64,000 bases of DNA from Acidicapsa acidisoli (GCF_025685625.1 NZ_JAGSYI010000006.1:62001-126000), one strand, 5' to 3'; positions 24,425 through 34,711 are shown, numbered from the stretch's first letter. Notes: generated from the letters alone by a model not told the origin. Made by a program: numbers and translations.

Positions 24425-25679
24425 TGCAAGGATTGCGGTCACGGTTGACTCAAAAGCAGCGGTATCGCTGCTGAAAGAGCTGCGCGAAGTAACTGCGGAC
24501 GAGCACGGAGCACAGCGGCTTGCCTGGACGCCAATGTGGCTCAAGGCACGCGAGTGGTTTCTCTCTAAGCTTAGTGATCTACCGGTTGAGCACCATTACG
24601 ATGCGGCTGGCAATAGCTGGACTACTTTGTCGGGCGCTTCCGAAAAGACATTGATTCTGGGCAGTCACCTTGATTCTGTGCCCAATGGCGGATGGCTGGA
24701 CGGTTGCCTTGGAGTGGTCGCGGCCCTGTCCGTGTTACGTCGCATCTCCCACGAGTTCGATGGCAAGCCTCCTGTCACAATCCGGCTGGTTGATTGGGCC
24801 GATGAGGAAGGCGCGCGTTTCGGGCGGAGTCTATTCGGTTCTTCCGCCTTCGCCGGTACGCATTCGATTGAAGCGGACCGCTCGCGGACCGACGCCAACG
24901 GAATTCATCTCGAGGATGCACTCGCCCAGTGCGGCGTTGCGATCGATCGCATTGGAGATGCGCAACAAGAGCGAGCCAATGCCTCATCGTATCTGGAACT
25001 GCACATCGAGCAGGGGCCTGTCCTTGAGCAGATGGCTCTTCCACTGGCCGCGGTGCTTGGAACGAAAGGCGTGGAGCGCCATGCCATCACCTTCCATGGA
25101 CAGGAAGCACATTCCGGCTCTACCCCGATGACTGCGCGGCGTGATGCTCTGGCAGCGGCAGCGAAGCTCGCATTGGAGATACGCACCATCGCGAAGAAGC
25201 ATCCTGATGCCGTATGCACTATGGGCAGCGTCAAGACATATCCGGGCATTGTAACCGCCGTGGTCGGGCGATGCGAAGCAACACTTGACCAGCGAGATCT
25301 CGACGCCGGTGTGCTGGCTACGATGTATCGCGAAGCACAGGAAAAGAGCGTCAAGTTTGCGGAAGAGGAGGGATGCACGGTCGAATGGTCACGCATTTGG
25401 AACATCGCTCCGGAACCTTTTCATCCTACTCTGATCGAACTGTGCGAAGAGGTGATTCGAGAAACTACCGGCGCTTCGCATCGCATGCCCTCCGGTCCGC
25501 TCCACGATGCCGCCGAGGTTTCGCGTGCGGGAATTCCCACTGTCATGATGTTTGTGCAATCGCTGAAAGGTATCAGCCACAACAGGATTGAAGATACTCG
25601 CGAAGATCATCTCGCCCTGGCGATAGCAGCATTTGACAGGCTCGCCTCGAAGACCATCGACTGGATTCGGGCCTCGTAA
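24414..25679 (+). CDS. M20-family N-carbamoyl-beta-alanine (or N-carbamoyl amino acid) amidohydrolase
   Basis: Next step of the pathway: hydrolysis of N-carbamoyl-beta-alanine to beta-alanine, CO2 and ammonia. The di-zinc site of the M20 family is clear: LGSHLDSVPNGGWLDGCLGV (His and bridging Asp), then DWADEEGARFGRSLFGSSAF (Glu pair), HIEQGPVLE, GSTPMTARRDAL in the lid domain, and PSGPLHDAAEV near the C-terminus. The start is placed at ATG 24414, 11 bp inside the dihydropyrimidinase gene, giving 421 residues; an ATG at 24339 would add 25 residues within the coding sequence of that gene. Allantoate amidohydrolase is a close relative, but the gene order argues for ureidopropionase activity. 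Confidence 0.88.
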   Translation: MCADARIAVTVDSKAAVSLLKELREVTADEHGAQRLAWTPMWLKAREWFLSKLSDLPVEHHYDAAGNSWTTLSGASEKTLILGSHLDSVPNGGWLDGCLGVVAALSVLRRISHEFDGKPPVTIRLVDWADEEGARFGRSLFGSSAFAGTHSIEADRSRTDANGIHLEDALAQCGVAIDRIGDAQQERANASSYLELHIEQGPVLEQMALPLAAVLGTKGVERHAITFHGQEAHSGSTPMTARRDALAAAAKLALEIRTIAKKHPDAVCTMGSVKTYPGIVTAVVGRCEATLDQRDLDAGVLATMYREAQEKSVKFAEEEGCTVEWSRIWNIAPEPFHPTLIELCEEVIRETTGASHRMPSGPLHDAAEVSRAGIPTVMMFVQSLKGISHNRIEDTREDHLALAIAAFDRLASKTIDWIRAS

Positions 25680-25738
25680 CGGATGCGCGTTTGCTTCCAA
25701 TGATTAAAATTGTACACGCTGGAAAGGTGGAGTGAGTT

Positions 25739-27253
25739 ATGGGCACAACAGAGACTCTGGCTATATCGGCAGTGAATCACTGGATTAACGGCAAGCCTGT
25801 CGCGGCGACATCAGGCCGCAGCGGCATTGTCACGAATCCTGCCACTGGAGCGGTCATTGCACAGGTTGGATTCGCCTCCGAGGAAGATGTGAATCTTGCG
25901 GTTGCAACGGCAAAAACAGCAGCTCTCGACTGGCGCACCACTCCGCTCTCACGACGCGCCGAAGTTATGTTTCGCTTGCGCAATCTCATTGTTGAGCATC
26001 GCGAACAGCTCGCCGAAATCATCAGCCACGAGAATGGCAAGACCCGTGCCGATGCGTTGGGCGAAGTGGCCCGCGGACTCGAGAATGTGGAGTTCGCTTG
26101 CGGCGTGCCAAACATGCTCAAGGGCGGTTACTCTGAACAGGCGAGCAAGGGCGTTGATGTGTACCAGATCCGCCAGCCGCTTGGCGTCGTAGCCGGTATT
26201 ACTCCATTCAACTTTCCAGCAATGGTGCCCTTGTGGATGCTGTCGAATGCCATCGCCTGTGGCAACGCATTCATTCTCAAGCCTTCCGAGAAAGTTCCCT
26301 CATCGAGCGTTTTTCTTGCGGAGTTGGCCAAGGAGGCAGGCGTACCCGACGGTGTGCTGACCCTCGTGCAGGGCGACAAGGTTGCGGTGAATCGCCTGCT
26401 GGAGCACCCGGAGATCAAAGCAATCAGCTTTGTCGGCTCGACGCCTGTTGCGCGGTACATCTATGAAACGGCGACACGCAACGGCAAGCGAGTGCAGGCA
26501 CTGGGCGGCGCGAAGAATCATATGCTTGTTCTGCCGGACGCAGACATTGCGATGGCCGCAGACGCCGCCGTCTCCGCAGGCTACGGAGCGGCCGGAGAGC
26601 GATGCATGGCGATCTCCGTCGTGCTCGCGGTAGGCAATGTCGCGGACCCCTTGATCGAGGCTATTCGCGAACGAGTGAGGTGCATCAAAGTAGGTCCGGG
26701 CAATGAACCCTCGAATGAAATGGGCCCGTTGATCTCGCGCGAACATCGCGACCGCGTGGCGTCGTATCTGGATGCGGCGCTTGCCGAGGGCGCGACGCTT
26801 CCTGTTGATGGCCGATTGGACCCGGCGACAACTGGCGACGGCTATTTCCTTGGTCCCTCGTTGATTGACAATGCCAGACCGGGAATGCGCTGCTATGACC
26901 ACGAGATATTCGGGCCTGTGTTGAGTGTGGTGCGTGTTGACACCTATGCCGAAGCCCTTCGGCTGATCAACGAAAATCCCTTTGGCAATGGAACAGCCAT
27001 CTTCACGCAGAACGGCGGCGCTGCGCGACAATTCCAGTTTGACGTTGAGGTAGGAATGGTGGGCATCAACGTTCCAATTCCTGTTCCCGTTTCTTATTAC
27101 AGTTTTGGTGGATGGAAGTCGTCGCTCTTCGGCGACCTGCACATGTATGGCCCGGAAGGCGTGCAGTTTTACACGCGCTCCAAGGTCGTGACAAGTCGTT
27201 GGCCCAACCCGGGCGCGAGCAAGGTGGATCTTGGCTTCCCTCAGGTACGCTAG
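25739..27253 (+). CDS. mmsA: (Methyl)malonate-semialdehyde dehydrogenase, CoA-acylating
   Basis: Aldehyde dehydrogenase of 504 residues that converts malonate semialdehyde to acetyl-CoA and CO2 (or methylmalonate semialdehyde to propionyl-CoA). Family marks: N-terminal HWINGKPVAATSGRSGIVTN, GVVAGITPFNFPAMVPLWM in the cofactor domain, ALGGAKNHMLVLPDAD, and the catalytic Cys in AAGERCMAIS (C289). The CoA-dependent group lacks the general-base Glu of ordinary ALDHs, here replaced within LGGAKNH. A GGTGGAG sequence precedes ATG 25739. In this operon it would take the malonate semialdehyde formed from beta-alanine; the aminotransferase for that step is not encoded in the window. Confidence 0.93.
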   Translation: MGTTETLAISAVNHWINGKPVAATSGRSGIVTNPATGAVIAQVGFASEEDVNLAVATAKTAALDWRTTPLSRRAEVMFRLRNLIVEHREQLAEIISHENGKTRADALGEVARGLENVEFACGVPNMLKGGYSEQASKGVDVYQIRQPLGVVAGITPFNFPAMVPLWMLSNAIACGNAFILKPSEKVPSSSVFLAELAKEAGVPDGVLTLVQGDKVAVNRLLEHPEIKAISFVGSTPVARYIYETATRNGKRVQALGGAKNHMLVLPDADIAMAADAAVSAGYGAAGERCMAISVVLAVGNVADPLIEAIRERVRCIKVGPGNEPSNEMGPLISREHRDRVASYLDAALAEGATLPVDGRLDPATTGDGYFLGPSLIDNARPGMRCYDHEIFGPVLSVVRVDTYAEALRLINENPFGNGTAIFTQNGGAARQFQFDVEVGMVGINVPIPVPVSYYSFGGWKSSLFGDLHMYGPEGVQFYTRSKVVTSRWPNPGASKVDLGFPQVR

Positions 27254-27320
27254 AGGCCGCTGTTTTTGTAGGCAGAAATCAATGCCATCCAACTCATAAA
27301 TCTACGTAAGCGAGATACTC

Positions 27321-29381
27321 ATGCTCCCGCGGAATGCACACTTGCAACGAAGTTGGCCTATCCTGCGCCTCGTCTTGATTTTGGCATCCGTCGACCCTGC
27401 CATCGCCATGACTGGAGTTGCACAAAGCTCTAACTTCGGCGATAGTGGTGACCCCGTTGTGACTTTGAGTGAGCGAACCGGCGGCTCTCTTGAGAATCGC
27501 CAGATCGCGGCGGATTGGCAGATTCATGATGGACACCTCGTGGGTCTGGTCATTCGCGACAAAAGCGCTACCGCGTCTCCTGGTATTCACTCGGTCCATC
27601 TCGACGGACCGTTCTCCATCGAACTGAAGGATATCGGTGTGTTGCAGGCTTCCGATCTAACGATTCATAGCGCTGCGAGAGTGGAGAACCTGATTCCAAA
27701 CCCTACCGCGTCTCGTTATTCCGATCGTTTGCCTGGTATCGCTGTGCACATTGCTCTGGCGGACAGCAAGGGGCTATTTCATGCTGATTGGGCACTGATT
27801 CTGCGACGGGATTCACATTACATCCGGCAGGTCCTCATGATCACATCCGAAAACAACGCGCTTCCTATAGACGACGTTTGTATGATCGACGCGCGTGTAG
27901 CTGGAGCGCAAGGCGCGGGTCTCGTCAGGGGATCGCCGCTTGTTGCAGGCAACTTCTTCTTGGGCTTTGAGTCGCCGCTCTCTCAAAGCAGCGTCGTCGG
28001 CGATCACGCTGTAAGCGAACTCCATAGCGGAGCGCCGATCGGCGCAGGCCAGTCGGCACGGTACTCTTCCGTCATCGGAATTGCGCCGCAGGGACAAATG
28101 CGGCGCGCGTTTCTCAGCTATATCGAACGTGAGCGCGCCCACCCTTATCGAACCTTTCTGCATTACAACAGCTGGTTCGACATTGGGTTCTTCACTCCGT
28201 ACACACAAGAGGACGCGCTCAACCGTATCCACGCCATCGGTGAAGAACTAAACAAGAAGCGCGGTGTGGTTCTCGACTCATATCTGTTTGACGACGGCTG
28301 GGACGACCACAACGATCTTTGGAAGATTCGCAGCGACTTCAAAGATGGCTTTGAACCATTGACCAGTGCTGCCGCCGAATACGGCACTGCGCCGGGCATA
28401 TGGCTATCACCCTGGGGTGGTTACGGTCCGCCAAAACAAGAGCGATTGGCTGCGGCGAAGAAAGCAGGCTATGAGATCGCCCATGGCGGACTGGCATTAT
28501 CGGATCCCAGGTATTACGCCCGGTTTCACGACGCCGTCACAGAAATGGTTACGAAGTATGGAGTCAATCAGTTCAAGCTGGACGGCACGGGGAATGCTGA
28601 GGAAGTCGTGAAGGGAAGCCCTTTCAGCAGCGACTTTGATGCGGCCATTCATCTGATCGAGGACCTTCGCACACTGAAGCCCGACCTCTATATCAACCTC
28701 ACTTCTGGGACTTATCCTTCGCCATTCTGGCTATTCTATGCAGACTCGATCTGGCGTGGAGGAGATGACACGGAGTTTGCCGGTGTCGGTTCCAGCCGCG
28801 AACGTTGGATCACATATCGCGATGCTGACACCTATGACGAGGTCGTAAAGGCAGGCCGTTTGTTTCCTCTCAATTCTCTGATGCTGCATGGCATTGTCTA
28901 TGCACAGAAGGCTCCTCATCTTTCGACCGATCCCGATGGAGACTTTCGCAATGAAGTGCGCTCCTACTTCGGCTCCGGAACTCAGTTGCAGGAACTCTAC
29001 ATCACGCCACCTCTACTTTCGCAAGCAAATTGGGATACTCTTGCGGAAGCGGCAAAATGGTCGCGCCGAAATGCTTCTACACTGGTAGACACTCACTGGA
29101 TCGGAGGTGATCCGCGCTGGCTCTCTGTCTATGGATGGGCTGCATGGTCGCCGCAAAAAGGAATCCTGACATTGCGCAATCCAAGTGACAGGCCGCAGGA
29201 TTTTTCAGTCGATATTAGCCAGGCATTCGAACTGCCCATGGGCTCAGCGCTGCACTACTCAGCACATAGCCCATGGACTGAGGATGCTTCTCAGTCATCC
29301 ATCGACCTAGCCGCCGGGAGTCTTTACCGATTCCATCTAGCACCATTTCAGGTGTTAACTCTCGAAGCTCTTCCGCGATGA
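27321..29381 (+). CDS. Exported GH36-like alpha-galactosidase-type glycosidase
   Basis: Secreted or periplasmic glycosidase of 686 residues with a signal peptide (hydrophobic core about 14-30, cleavage near AIA). An N-terminal beta-sandwich (about 40-260) precedes a catalytic barrel. The nucleophile motif reads FKLDGTG (D421) and the likely acid lies in GGDDTEFAG (D482 or D483); SYLFDDGWDDHNDLW and PGIWLSPWGGYG are other clan GH-D marks. A C-terminal beta domain follows. The nearest type is GH36/enterotoxin-associated alpha-galactosidases, but the variant KLDGTG leaves alpha-galactosidase or alpha-N-acetylgalactosaminidase open. It starts 67 bp after mmsA with no functional link to pyrimidines. 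Confidence 0.75.
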   Translation: MLPRNAHLQRSWPILRLVLILASVDPAIAMTGVAQSSNFGDSGDPVVTLSERTGGSLENRQIAADWQIHDGHLVGLVIRDKSATASPGIHSVHLDGPFSIELKDIGVLQASDLTIHSAARVENLIPNPTASRYSDRLPGIAVHIALADSKGLFHADWALILRRDSHYIRQVLMITSENNALPIDDVCMIDARVAGAQGAGLVRGSPLVAGNFFLGFESPLSQSSVVGDHAVSELHSGAPIGAGQSARYSSVIGIAPQGQMRRAFLSYIERERAHPYRTFLHYNSWFDIGFFTPYTQEDALNRIHAIGEELNKKRGVVLDSYLFDDGWDDHNDLWKIRSDFKDGFEPLTSAAAEYGTAPGIWLSPWGGYGPPKQERLAAAKKAGYEIAHGGLALSDPRYYARFHDAVTEMVTKYGVNQFKLDGTGNAEEVVKGSPFSSDFDAAIHLIEDLRTLKPDLYINLTSGTYPSPFWLFYADSIWRGGDDTEFAGVGSSRERWITYRDADTYDEVVKAGRLFPLNSLMLHGIVYAQKAPHLSTDPDGDFRNEVRSYFGSGTQLQELYITPPLLSQANWDTLAEAAKWSRRNASTLVDTHWIGGDPRWLSVYGWAAWSPQKGILTLRNPSDRPQDFSVDISQAFELPMGSALHYSAHSPWTEDASQSSIDLAAGSLYRFHLAPFQVLTLEALPR

Positions 29382-29415
29382 GGGTTTCGCCTACTCATCC
29401 TTCGTTGCAGACCGG

Positions 29416-30429
29416 CTATTTGGTAAAAATATTCTTCGGGCACATGGCGTGGACACCTACATTGCCATCCACAAGTTGCGTGATATCCACGTCGACAGCC
29501 ACGCTTGTGAGCATGTACGCTTCGTCACGGCTTAAGTGCTTTTGTTCCACCAGAAAATTGATCATGTCGCGCACAGCGAGCGTCGTGGCTTCTTTCAGAT
29601 CAGGACTAAAGCCCATACTGATGTAACTTGTCGGAGTCTCGGCGCGCGGCCAAAGCAGATGTTGGTCCTTGTGTATAATGAATCGAAATGTTCCCGTCAG
29701 GAACGTCTCCATTGCGGTGATATCGACCTCGCCATTGCCCTGGCCAGCGTGACCATCGCCGACTTCGAATAATGCGCCTTTGGCATGAACAGGAATGTAA
29801 AGGGTAGTTCCAGCCACGAGTTCCTTGTTGTCCATGTTACCAGCATGCATCCACGGCGGAGCGCTATCAAGACGACCTGCGGAATCAGGCGGGGCAACAC
29901 CCATGCTGCCGAAGAACGGATGCAAAGGAATATCAATGCCCGGTGCAAAATGCGCAACCATCTTGTCGCGATCAAGCGGGATGATCTTCGATCGGCTGTA
30001 TGGGTAATCGTTGGGCAGAAATCCGCGCCCGGTCCCGAAGCCGTTACAGGCAAATGGAACATCGATGTCAATTTTGAGAATCTGCACCTCGAGCACATCT
30101 CCCGGTTCCGCTTCGGCAATATCCAGCGGTCCGGTGAGGATGTGCCCGCCGGGGCCTTTGTCCTTTACTTCGCGATAAATGTCGGCGTTGTACGAGGGGA
30201 TATCGGTTGGTGCGACGCCCTCGCCGACCAACCGCTCCGTAGAACCGCATGTGGAGAGGGTCTGAATGCGAACAGTATCTCCCGAATGCACGATAAGAAC
30301 TGGTTTTGCCTTAGCAGAATAATAACCCCAGACGACAGTGGAAGGAGACGCCGGCAGGGTTGCATTAGGCGCTTGGCCAAGGACAATTTGCCCCCAAAAG
30401 AGTGCGGCAAATGTGAGACAGACCTTCAT
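29416..30429 (-). CDS. Exported acetamidase/formamidase-family protein
   Basis: Hydrolase of the acetamidase/formamidase (FmdA-AmdA) family, 337 residues, which releases ammonia from small amides. A signal peptide is evident (MKVCLTFAALFWGQIVLGQA), so the protein is probably periplasmic, unlike cytosolic FmdA. Family segments: VHSGDTVRIQTLS, GGHILTGPLDIAEAEPGDVLEVQI, the catalytic-metal region HPFFGSMGVAPP, and VGDGHAGQGNGEVDITAMETF. It is convergent with the GH36-like gene (34 bp between stops) and divergent from otsA, so it is a single-gene unit. The exported form may act on a natural amide rather than formamide. Confidence 0.85.
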   Translation of the reverse strand: MKVCLTFAALFWGQIVLGQAPNATLPASPSTVVWGYYSAKAKPVLIVHSGDTVRIQTLSTCGSTERLVGEGVAPTDIPSYNADIYREVKDKGPGGHILTGPLDIAEAEPGDVLEVQILKIDIDVPFACNGFGTGRGFLPNDYPYSRSKIIPLDRDKMVAHFAPGIDIPLHPFFGSMGVAPPDSAGRLDSAPPWMHAGNMDNKELVAGTTLYIPVHAKGALFEVGDGHAGQGNGEVDITAMETFLTGTFRFIIHKDQHLLWPRAETPTSYISMGFSPDLKEATTLAVRDMINFLVEQKHLSRDEAYMLTSVAVDVDITQLVDGNVGVHAMCPKNIFTK

Positions 30430-30736
30430 TCGATGCTCCCGAAGCAGAGATTGAAGCTATCCTAACAGTCAACGCTGGGAGAAATGCCTTCTTCAACAAC
30501 CAGCGGGATCACATCGGTTGCCCCTGGAGGGGGTGTGTAAATTTTACCGAAGTGTGCAAAAATGACCCTTTTGATGAGTTGAATACGGGTTACTTTGCAT
30601 CTGAAAGACTAGATCCTGAATGGCCACCCGCGTGCCTCGGTATGTGTGAATGGGCAGATCGACTTGGCGATCCGAAGACTCTCATGGAGAGCCGCGCGTC
30701 CCCTGCCCTCTTCCCCTCTAGAAGGAGAATTTATTT
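30430..30736. other. Gene-free stretch between amidase and otsA
   Basis: 307 bp that must hold divergent promoters. It ends with an excellent ribosome binding site (GAAGGAG, about 8 bp before ATG 30737). No other structure or ORF is convincing. Confidence 0.5.
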
Positions 30737-33139
30737 ATGCACTTCTTTCGTATCCGCCTTGTCGCTGCGCTTCTGGTGGGCATTACCCTCATTTCGGTTG
30801 GGTCTACTTATTTTGATGTTCTGGCGCACAAACATATGTTGCGGAGCGATCTGGCGCGGCGCATGCAGTGGCTGGGGGCCGGCTTGCAACCGCAGGTTGA
30901 ACAGCAGATGGCCCTCGATCATCCTGAGGTACTGCCACAATTCCTCACACGCCTGCGCCAATATCCCGATCAACCAGGCTTGGCGGTCTACGACACAAAC
31001 GGAACGATACTCGCAGAAACGGGTAATGTCCTCGCATTAAGGAACCTCCCGGTAAATTTCCTGAAACGCCCAATCATCGAAGGCAAAGAAGCCACAGCCT
31101 TCGTAAGGGTTCCGGACACTCAAGCGACAGGTAGCGAAGCAAATAGCACTGGTCGAACTCCTGCGCAGCCCGGTGCGGCGGCAAGGCTTTGGTACGAGGA
31201 CGCTATCCCGCTGCACAACGGACAGCGGACCGTAGGGGCATTGGTCATGGTGGCCGATGCCGAATACATTCGCAGGGATGGTGTCGACGTCTGGCGTCGC
31301 AGCTTTTTCAATATCGCCGCGATGGTTGTTCTGGTTGCAGTCGTCACGTTGCTGATGGTGCGCTGGTTTCTCCTCCAGCCTGTAACCCGAGCCGCGGAGT
31401 GGCTGCGTCGTCTGCGACAAGGGAAAGCTGAGGTGAGCGACGGCGCGAAGGAGTTTGGATTCCTCATTCCGTTGGCCAATGAGGTAACTTCGCTTGCCGA
31501 ACACCTCACACGCGCGCGTGCAGCGGCGGAAACCGAGGCACAGCTGCGAGACGCCGGGGAACACGTCTGGACCGCGCATCGGCTTGCGGTACATGTTCGT
31601 GAGCGCCTGGGTAATGGCAAGCTCTTCGCTGTATCCAACCGTGAGCCTTATATTCATGTTCGACAGGGATCAGCAATTGAATGCGTTGTGCCGCCCAGCG
31701 GTCTTGTCACTGCTCTGGAGCCAGTTCTCCAGGCCTGCGACGGCACCTGGATCGCACACGGTAGTGGCAATGAAGACGCCGCTTTCGTGGATGCATATGA
31801 CCGGTTGCGCGTCCCTCCTGACGACCCGCGCTATACTCTGCGCCGGGTCTGGCTTAGCCCTGAAGAAGAAGCAGGCTATTACGAGGGCTTTGCAAACGAA
31901 GGAATATGGCCGCTCTGCCATATCGCGCATACACGCCCGATCTTTCGCACAAATGACTGGGACTACTATCAGCGCGTCAATGCAAAATTTGCGGAAGTGC
32001 TGATTGAAGAAATGCGCGAGACCGAGCATCCCATCGTCTTCATTCAGGACTACCACTTTGCGTTGCTGCCAAGGTTGGTGAAGATGGCGCGGCCAGATGC
32101 CAGAGTGGCCATCTTCTGGCATATACCATGGCCCAATGCCGAGGCATTTGGGATATGTCCGTGGCAGGCCGAGTTACTGGATGGTTTGTTGGGGGCGGAT
32201 GTGATCGGCTTTCACATCCAGTCGCACTGCAACAACTTCCTCGACACCGTAGACCGTGTGCTGGAAGCCAGAACCGATCGTGAACATTTCAGCATTCGGC
32301 GGCATGGCCACGTTTCTCTGGTTCGCCCCTTCCCCATCAGCGTTGCCTGGGATGAACACTCCATCGACACTCCTAACTCGGTCGAAGAACGATTCAACGG
32401 CACCGTTCGGCCTTCCTCTGAGACAAGCGCAGAACAGGAACAAAGCAAAAACATCGACAACACGGCCACCGAGTTGCATCGAGAACTCGGCATCGAAGGT
32501 AAACAACTCATAGTAGGCGTGGATCGAATGGACTACACCAAGGGCATCGTCGAGCGGCTGCTTGCGTTTGAGCATCTGCTCGAGGAACATCCGTGGTATA
32601 TCGAGAAAGTTGTATTCGCACAGATCGCCGCTCCAAGCCGCACGCACATTCCGAGCTACGCCGCCTTGCGCGTTCAAGTGCAGGAAACGGTGGAGCGTAT
32701 CAATCGACGGTTTGAAAAATCGGGCTGGAGCCCGGTGATCCTGATTGAACGGCAATGCAGTCATGAGGAAGTGTCGCGGTACTACCGCGCCGCCGGCATA
32801 TGTCTCGTAACATCGCTTCACGACGGCATGAACCTCGTTGCAAAGGAGTATCTAGCCGCCCGCAGAGACAGCGACGGCGTGCTCATCCTGAGTCGATTTA
32901 CGGGGGCAGCGCAGGAATTGAGAGATGCGCTGTTGGTAAATCCCTATGATATTCGGCAAGTCGCTGAAGCAATCCGGACTGGCCTTGAAATGAGTCCGGG
33001 AGAGCGCCGACTGCGCATGGAGCGCATGAGGCTTCAGGTGAAAGAACACAATGTTTACCGATGGGCGTCGAATGTTCTTACCGATGTGTGCGCCGTGCGC
33101 ATCGAAGATGAGGTCCTCGCGCATGGTTCGCGAACGTAG
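30737..33139 (+). CDS. otsA: Membrane-anchored trehalose-6-phosphate synthase with N-terminal sensor-like/HAMP module
   Basis: Joins glucose from a nucleotide sugar to glucose-6-phosphate. The 800-residue protein is about 320 residues longer than usual OtsA. Residues 6-24 form a membrane helix, 25-190 an extracytoplasmic domain with a PAS/CACHE-like look ([13 protein letters not shown]), 192-213 a second helix, and 213-265 a HAMP-like linker ([19 protein letters not shown]). The GT20 domain begins near 296 with FAVSNREPY and includes [51 protein letters not shown] and [16 protein letters not shown], the donor and phosphate-binding motifs. Topology suggests an activity governed by an external signal. 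It heads an otsAB pair. Confidence 0.92.
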   Translation: MHFFRIRLVAALLVGITLISVGSTYFDVLAHKHMLRSDLARRMQWLGAGLQPQVEQQMALDHPEVLPQFLTRLRQYPDQPGLAVYDTNGTILAETGNVLALRNLPVNFLKRPIIEGKEATAFVRVPDTQATGSEANSTGRTPAQPGAAARLWYEDAIPLHNGQRTVGALVMVADAEYIRRDGVDVWRRSFFNIAAMVVLVAVVTLLMVRWFLLQPVTRAAEWLRRLRQGKAEVSDGAKEFGFLIPLANEVTSLAEHLTRARAAAETEAQLRDAGEHVWTAHRLAVHVRERLGNGKLFAVSNREPYIHVRQGSAIECVVPPSGLVTALEPVLQACDGTWIAHGSGNEDAAFVDAYDRLRVPPDDPRYTLRRVWLSPEEEAGYYEGFANEGIWPLCHIAHTRPIFRTNDWDYYQRVNAKFAEVLIEEMRETEHPIVFIQDYHFALLPRLVKMARPDARVAIFWHIPWPNAEAFGICPWQAELLDGLLGADVIGFHIQSHCNNFLDTVDRVLEARTDREHFSIRRHGHVSLVRPFPISVAWDEHSIDTPNSVEERFNGTVRPSSETSAEQEQSKNIDNTATELHRELGIEGKQLIVGVDRMDYTKGIVERLLAFEHLLEEHPWYIEKVVFAQIAAPSRTHIPSYAALRVQVQETVERINRRFEKSGWSPVILIERQCSHEEVSRYYRAAGICLVTSLHDGMNLVAKEYLAARRDSDGVLILSRFTGAAQELRDALLVNPYDIRQVAEAIRTGLEMSPGERRLRMERMRLQVKEHNVYRWASNVLTDVCAVRIEDEVLAHGSRT

Positions 33140-33144
33140 CGCAT

Positions 33145-34068
33145 ATGGATGGTCGCGCCATGATACGCGTCACGACAGTTTCCGAATGCGAACGCTCGCC
33201 TAGGAAGAACTTTGACAAGGCGGTGGGTCAAATGGCAAGCAGGCTGGAACTCCCTGCAATTCAGATCGACTCGGGAATGGATCGATCCTTAAACCGTCTC
33301 GCGCCGTTCTTCCAATCGCTGGCCACAGCAAACCAGTCGGCATTATTGCTGGACTTTGATGGAACCCTTGCACCCATGCGGGTCGATCCATCGAAGGTAC
33401 GCCCATGGGCAGGGGTCGTTCGCCTGCTCCAGGAGATTCAGGAATCGGGACGCACTCGGCTTTCCATCATCACTGGCAGGTCGGCGAATGAGGTCGTACT
33501 GCAGTTAGGAATGCGCGATGCACCCGAAATATGGGGACTGCACGGTGCCGAGAGGCTCAGTGTTGATGGCAGCTGGGTGCGGGAAGAGCTTCCAGCCAGC
33601 GATCAGTCTTTGCTTGAAGCCGCGAGATTGCGGGTACGCATAGCACTTCCAGATGCGCGAGTCGAGGAAAAGCGGAATGGCGTTGTCGTACACTGGCGCG
33701 GCAAGCCAGTTCGCTTCATACAGTCAATACAAAGCCGCGCTTTGAACGCCCTCCTCCCATTTACAAATACGAACGGCGTGAGGCTCTTGCAATTTGACGG
33801 AGGTATTGAGCTGCGAATCGGGTGCGACAAGGGCGACGCGGTCCGCATGATCCTGGCTGAGATTCCTTCAACTGCGCCGGTCGCTTATCTCGGTGACGAC
33901 GTAACCGACGAGGATGCCTTTCAGGCTCTGAATGGCAGAGGGTTGACGGTCCTTGTTCGGCGCAATTGGCGCCCGAGCGTCGCGCAGGCATGGCTCCGTC
34001 CCCCTGCGGAGTTGCGCGAATTCCTGACAGCCTGGCTGCGCGCCGCGAAATCTGTTTACAACTCATAG
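33145..34068 (+). CDS. otsB: Trehalose-6-phosphate phosphatase
   Basis: HAD-superfamily phosphatase of 307 residues that removes the phosphate from trehalose-6-phosphate. Motif I is LLLDFDGTLAPM (D70 and D72), motif II lies in LSIITGRSANEV, and motif IV is YLGDDVTDEDAFQAL; the cap domain lies between. A roughly 55-residue N-terminal extension precedes the catalytic core. ATG 33145 is 5 bp after the otsA stop; ATG 33163 is an alternative and would remove six residues. Translation is probably coupled to otsA. The pair makes trehalose for osmotic and desiccation tolerance. Confidence 0.92.
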   Translation: MDGRAMIRVTTVSECERSPRKNFDKAVGQMASRLELPAIQIDSGMDRSLNRLAPFFQSLATANQSALLLDFDGTLAPMRVDPSKVRPWAGVVRLLQEIQESGRTRLSIITGRSANEVVLQLGMRDAPEIWGLHGAERLSVDGSWVREELPASDQSLLEAARLRVRIALPDARVEEKRNGVVVHWRGKPVRFIQSIQSRALNALLPFTNTNGVRLLQFDGGIELRIGCDKGDAVRMILAEIPSTAPVAYLGDDVTDEDAFQALNGRGLTVLVRRNWRPSVAQAWLRPPAELREFLTAWLRAAKSVYNS

Positions 34069-34225
34069 CCTCGCCAGCTACATTGATTTTCGCTTGCTTT
34101 TCTCTAAAATAAAGCGATTTATGCGTAGACAGCGGAATGAGACGCATCACAGCATCCAAAAGCCGATTCCCCGGGATCGATTGTGGCTCCGTTGTCTCGC
34201 GGTCTCAAATCACTCAGGATTCGCA

Positions 34226-34711
34226 CTAATCCTTCTCTTTTACTTTCACGACAAAGTAAGTAAAAGTACTGTCTTTCGGAATAATCAACTGATGCGGTGT
34301 GTTCGCTGGAATATGAACAATATCTCCTTTGGCAAGCGCGGTCGTTGTGGCGTGGAGAATGGCCGTTCCATGCATCTCGCCGGGGCCGATCGTTGTGGGA
34401 TTAGCGAGTTCGCCTCCGGAGAGCAGTGTCGCGCTGCCGTCAACGACGACGAAGATATCCGCGAATTTCTCATGAAGTTCCGGAAGCCCGTCCTTGCTGC
34501 GAAAGCTCAGCATGGTGAAATCGACGCCATACTTTTGCAGCGTCTCGCTGGCCGATCCTGTCGAGGTTTCGGCTTTCTCTTGCAATGGTTTCGCCTGCTC
34601 CAGCAGCGAGCCGGGAGTGTAATGATCGACTTGTTGCGCGTGGGCAACGCCCAACATCAGAATGGCGCACAGGCATGTGGCCACAATCCATTTCCGCTTC
34701 GCGGTTTGCAT
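34226..34711 (-). CDS. Small exported cupin-domain protein
   Basis: The start is placed at ATG 34711, which has AGGGG just upstream and opens a clean signal peptide (MQTAKRKWIVATCLCAILML, cleaved near AHA-QQ); this gives 161 residues. An ATG at 34777 would add 22 residues before the signal. The body is one small beta-barrel with the cupin-like stretches KFADIFVVVDGSATLLSGGE and GDIVHIPANTPHQLIIPK; a His of TPHQLI and the Glu of MHGTAIL context may bind metal, but the canonical first cupin motif is incomplete. Function unknown. It is divergent from the MFS transporter of the pentose locus, with about 116 bp shared. Confidence 0.75.
   Translation of the reverse strand: MQTAKRKWIVATCLCAILMLGVAHAQQVDHYTPGSLLEQAKPLQEKAETSTGSASETLQKYGVDFTMLSFRSKDGLPELHEKFADIFVVVDGSATLLSGGELANPTTIGPGEMHGTAILHATTTALAKGDIVHIPANTPHQLIIPKDSTFTYFVVKVKEKD

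Noticed and set aside
26300-27292. 330-codon ORF antisense to the malonate-semialdehyde dehydrogenase gene
   Set aside because: Mirror frame of a strongly supported gene; its translation has no family features.
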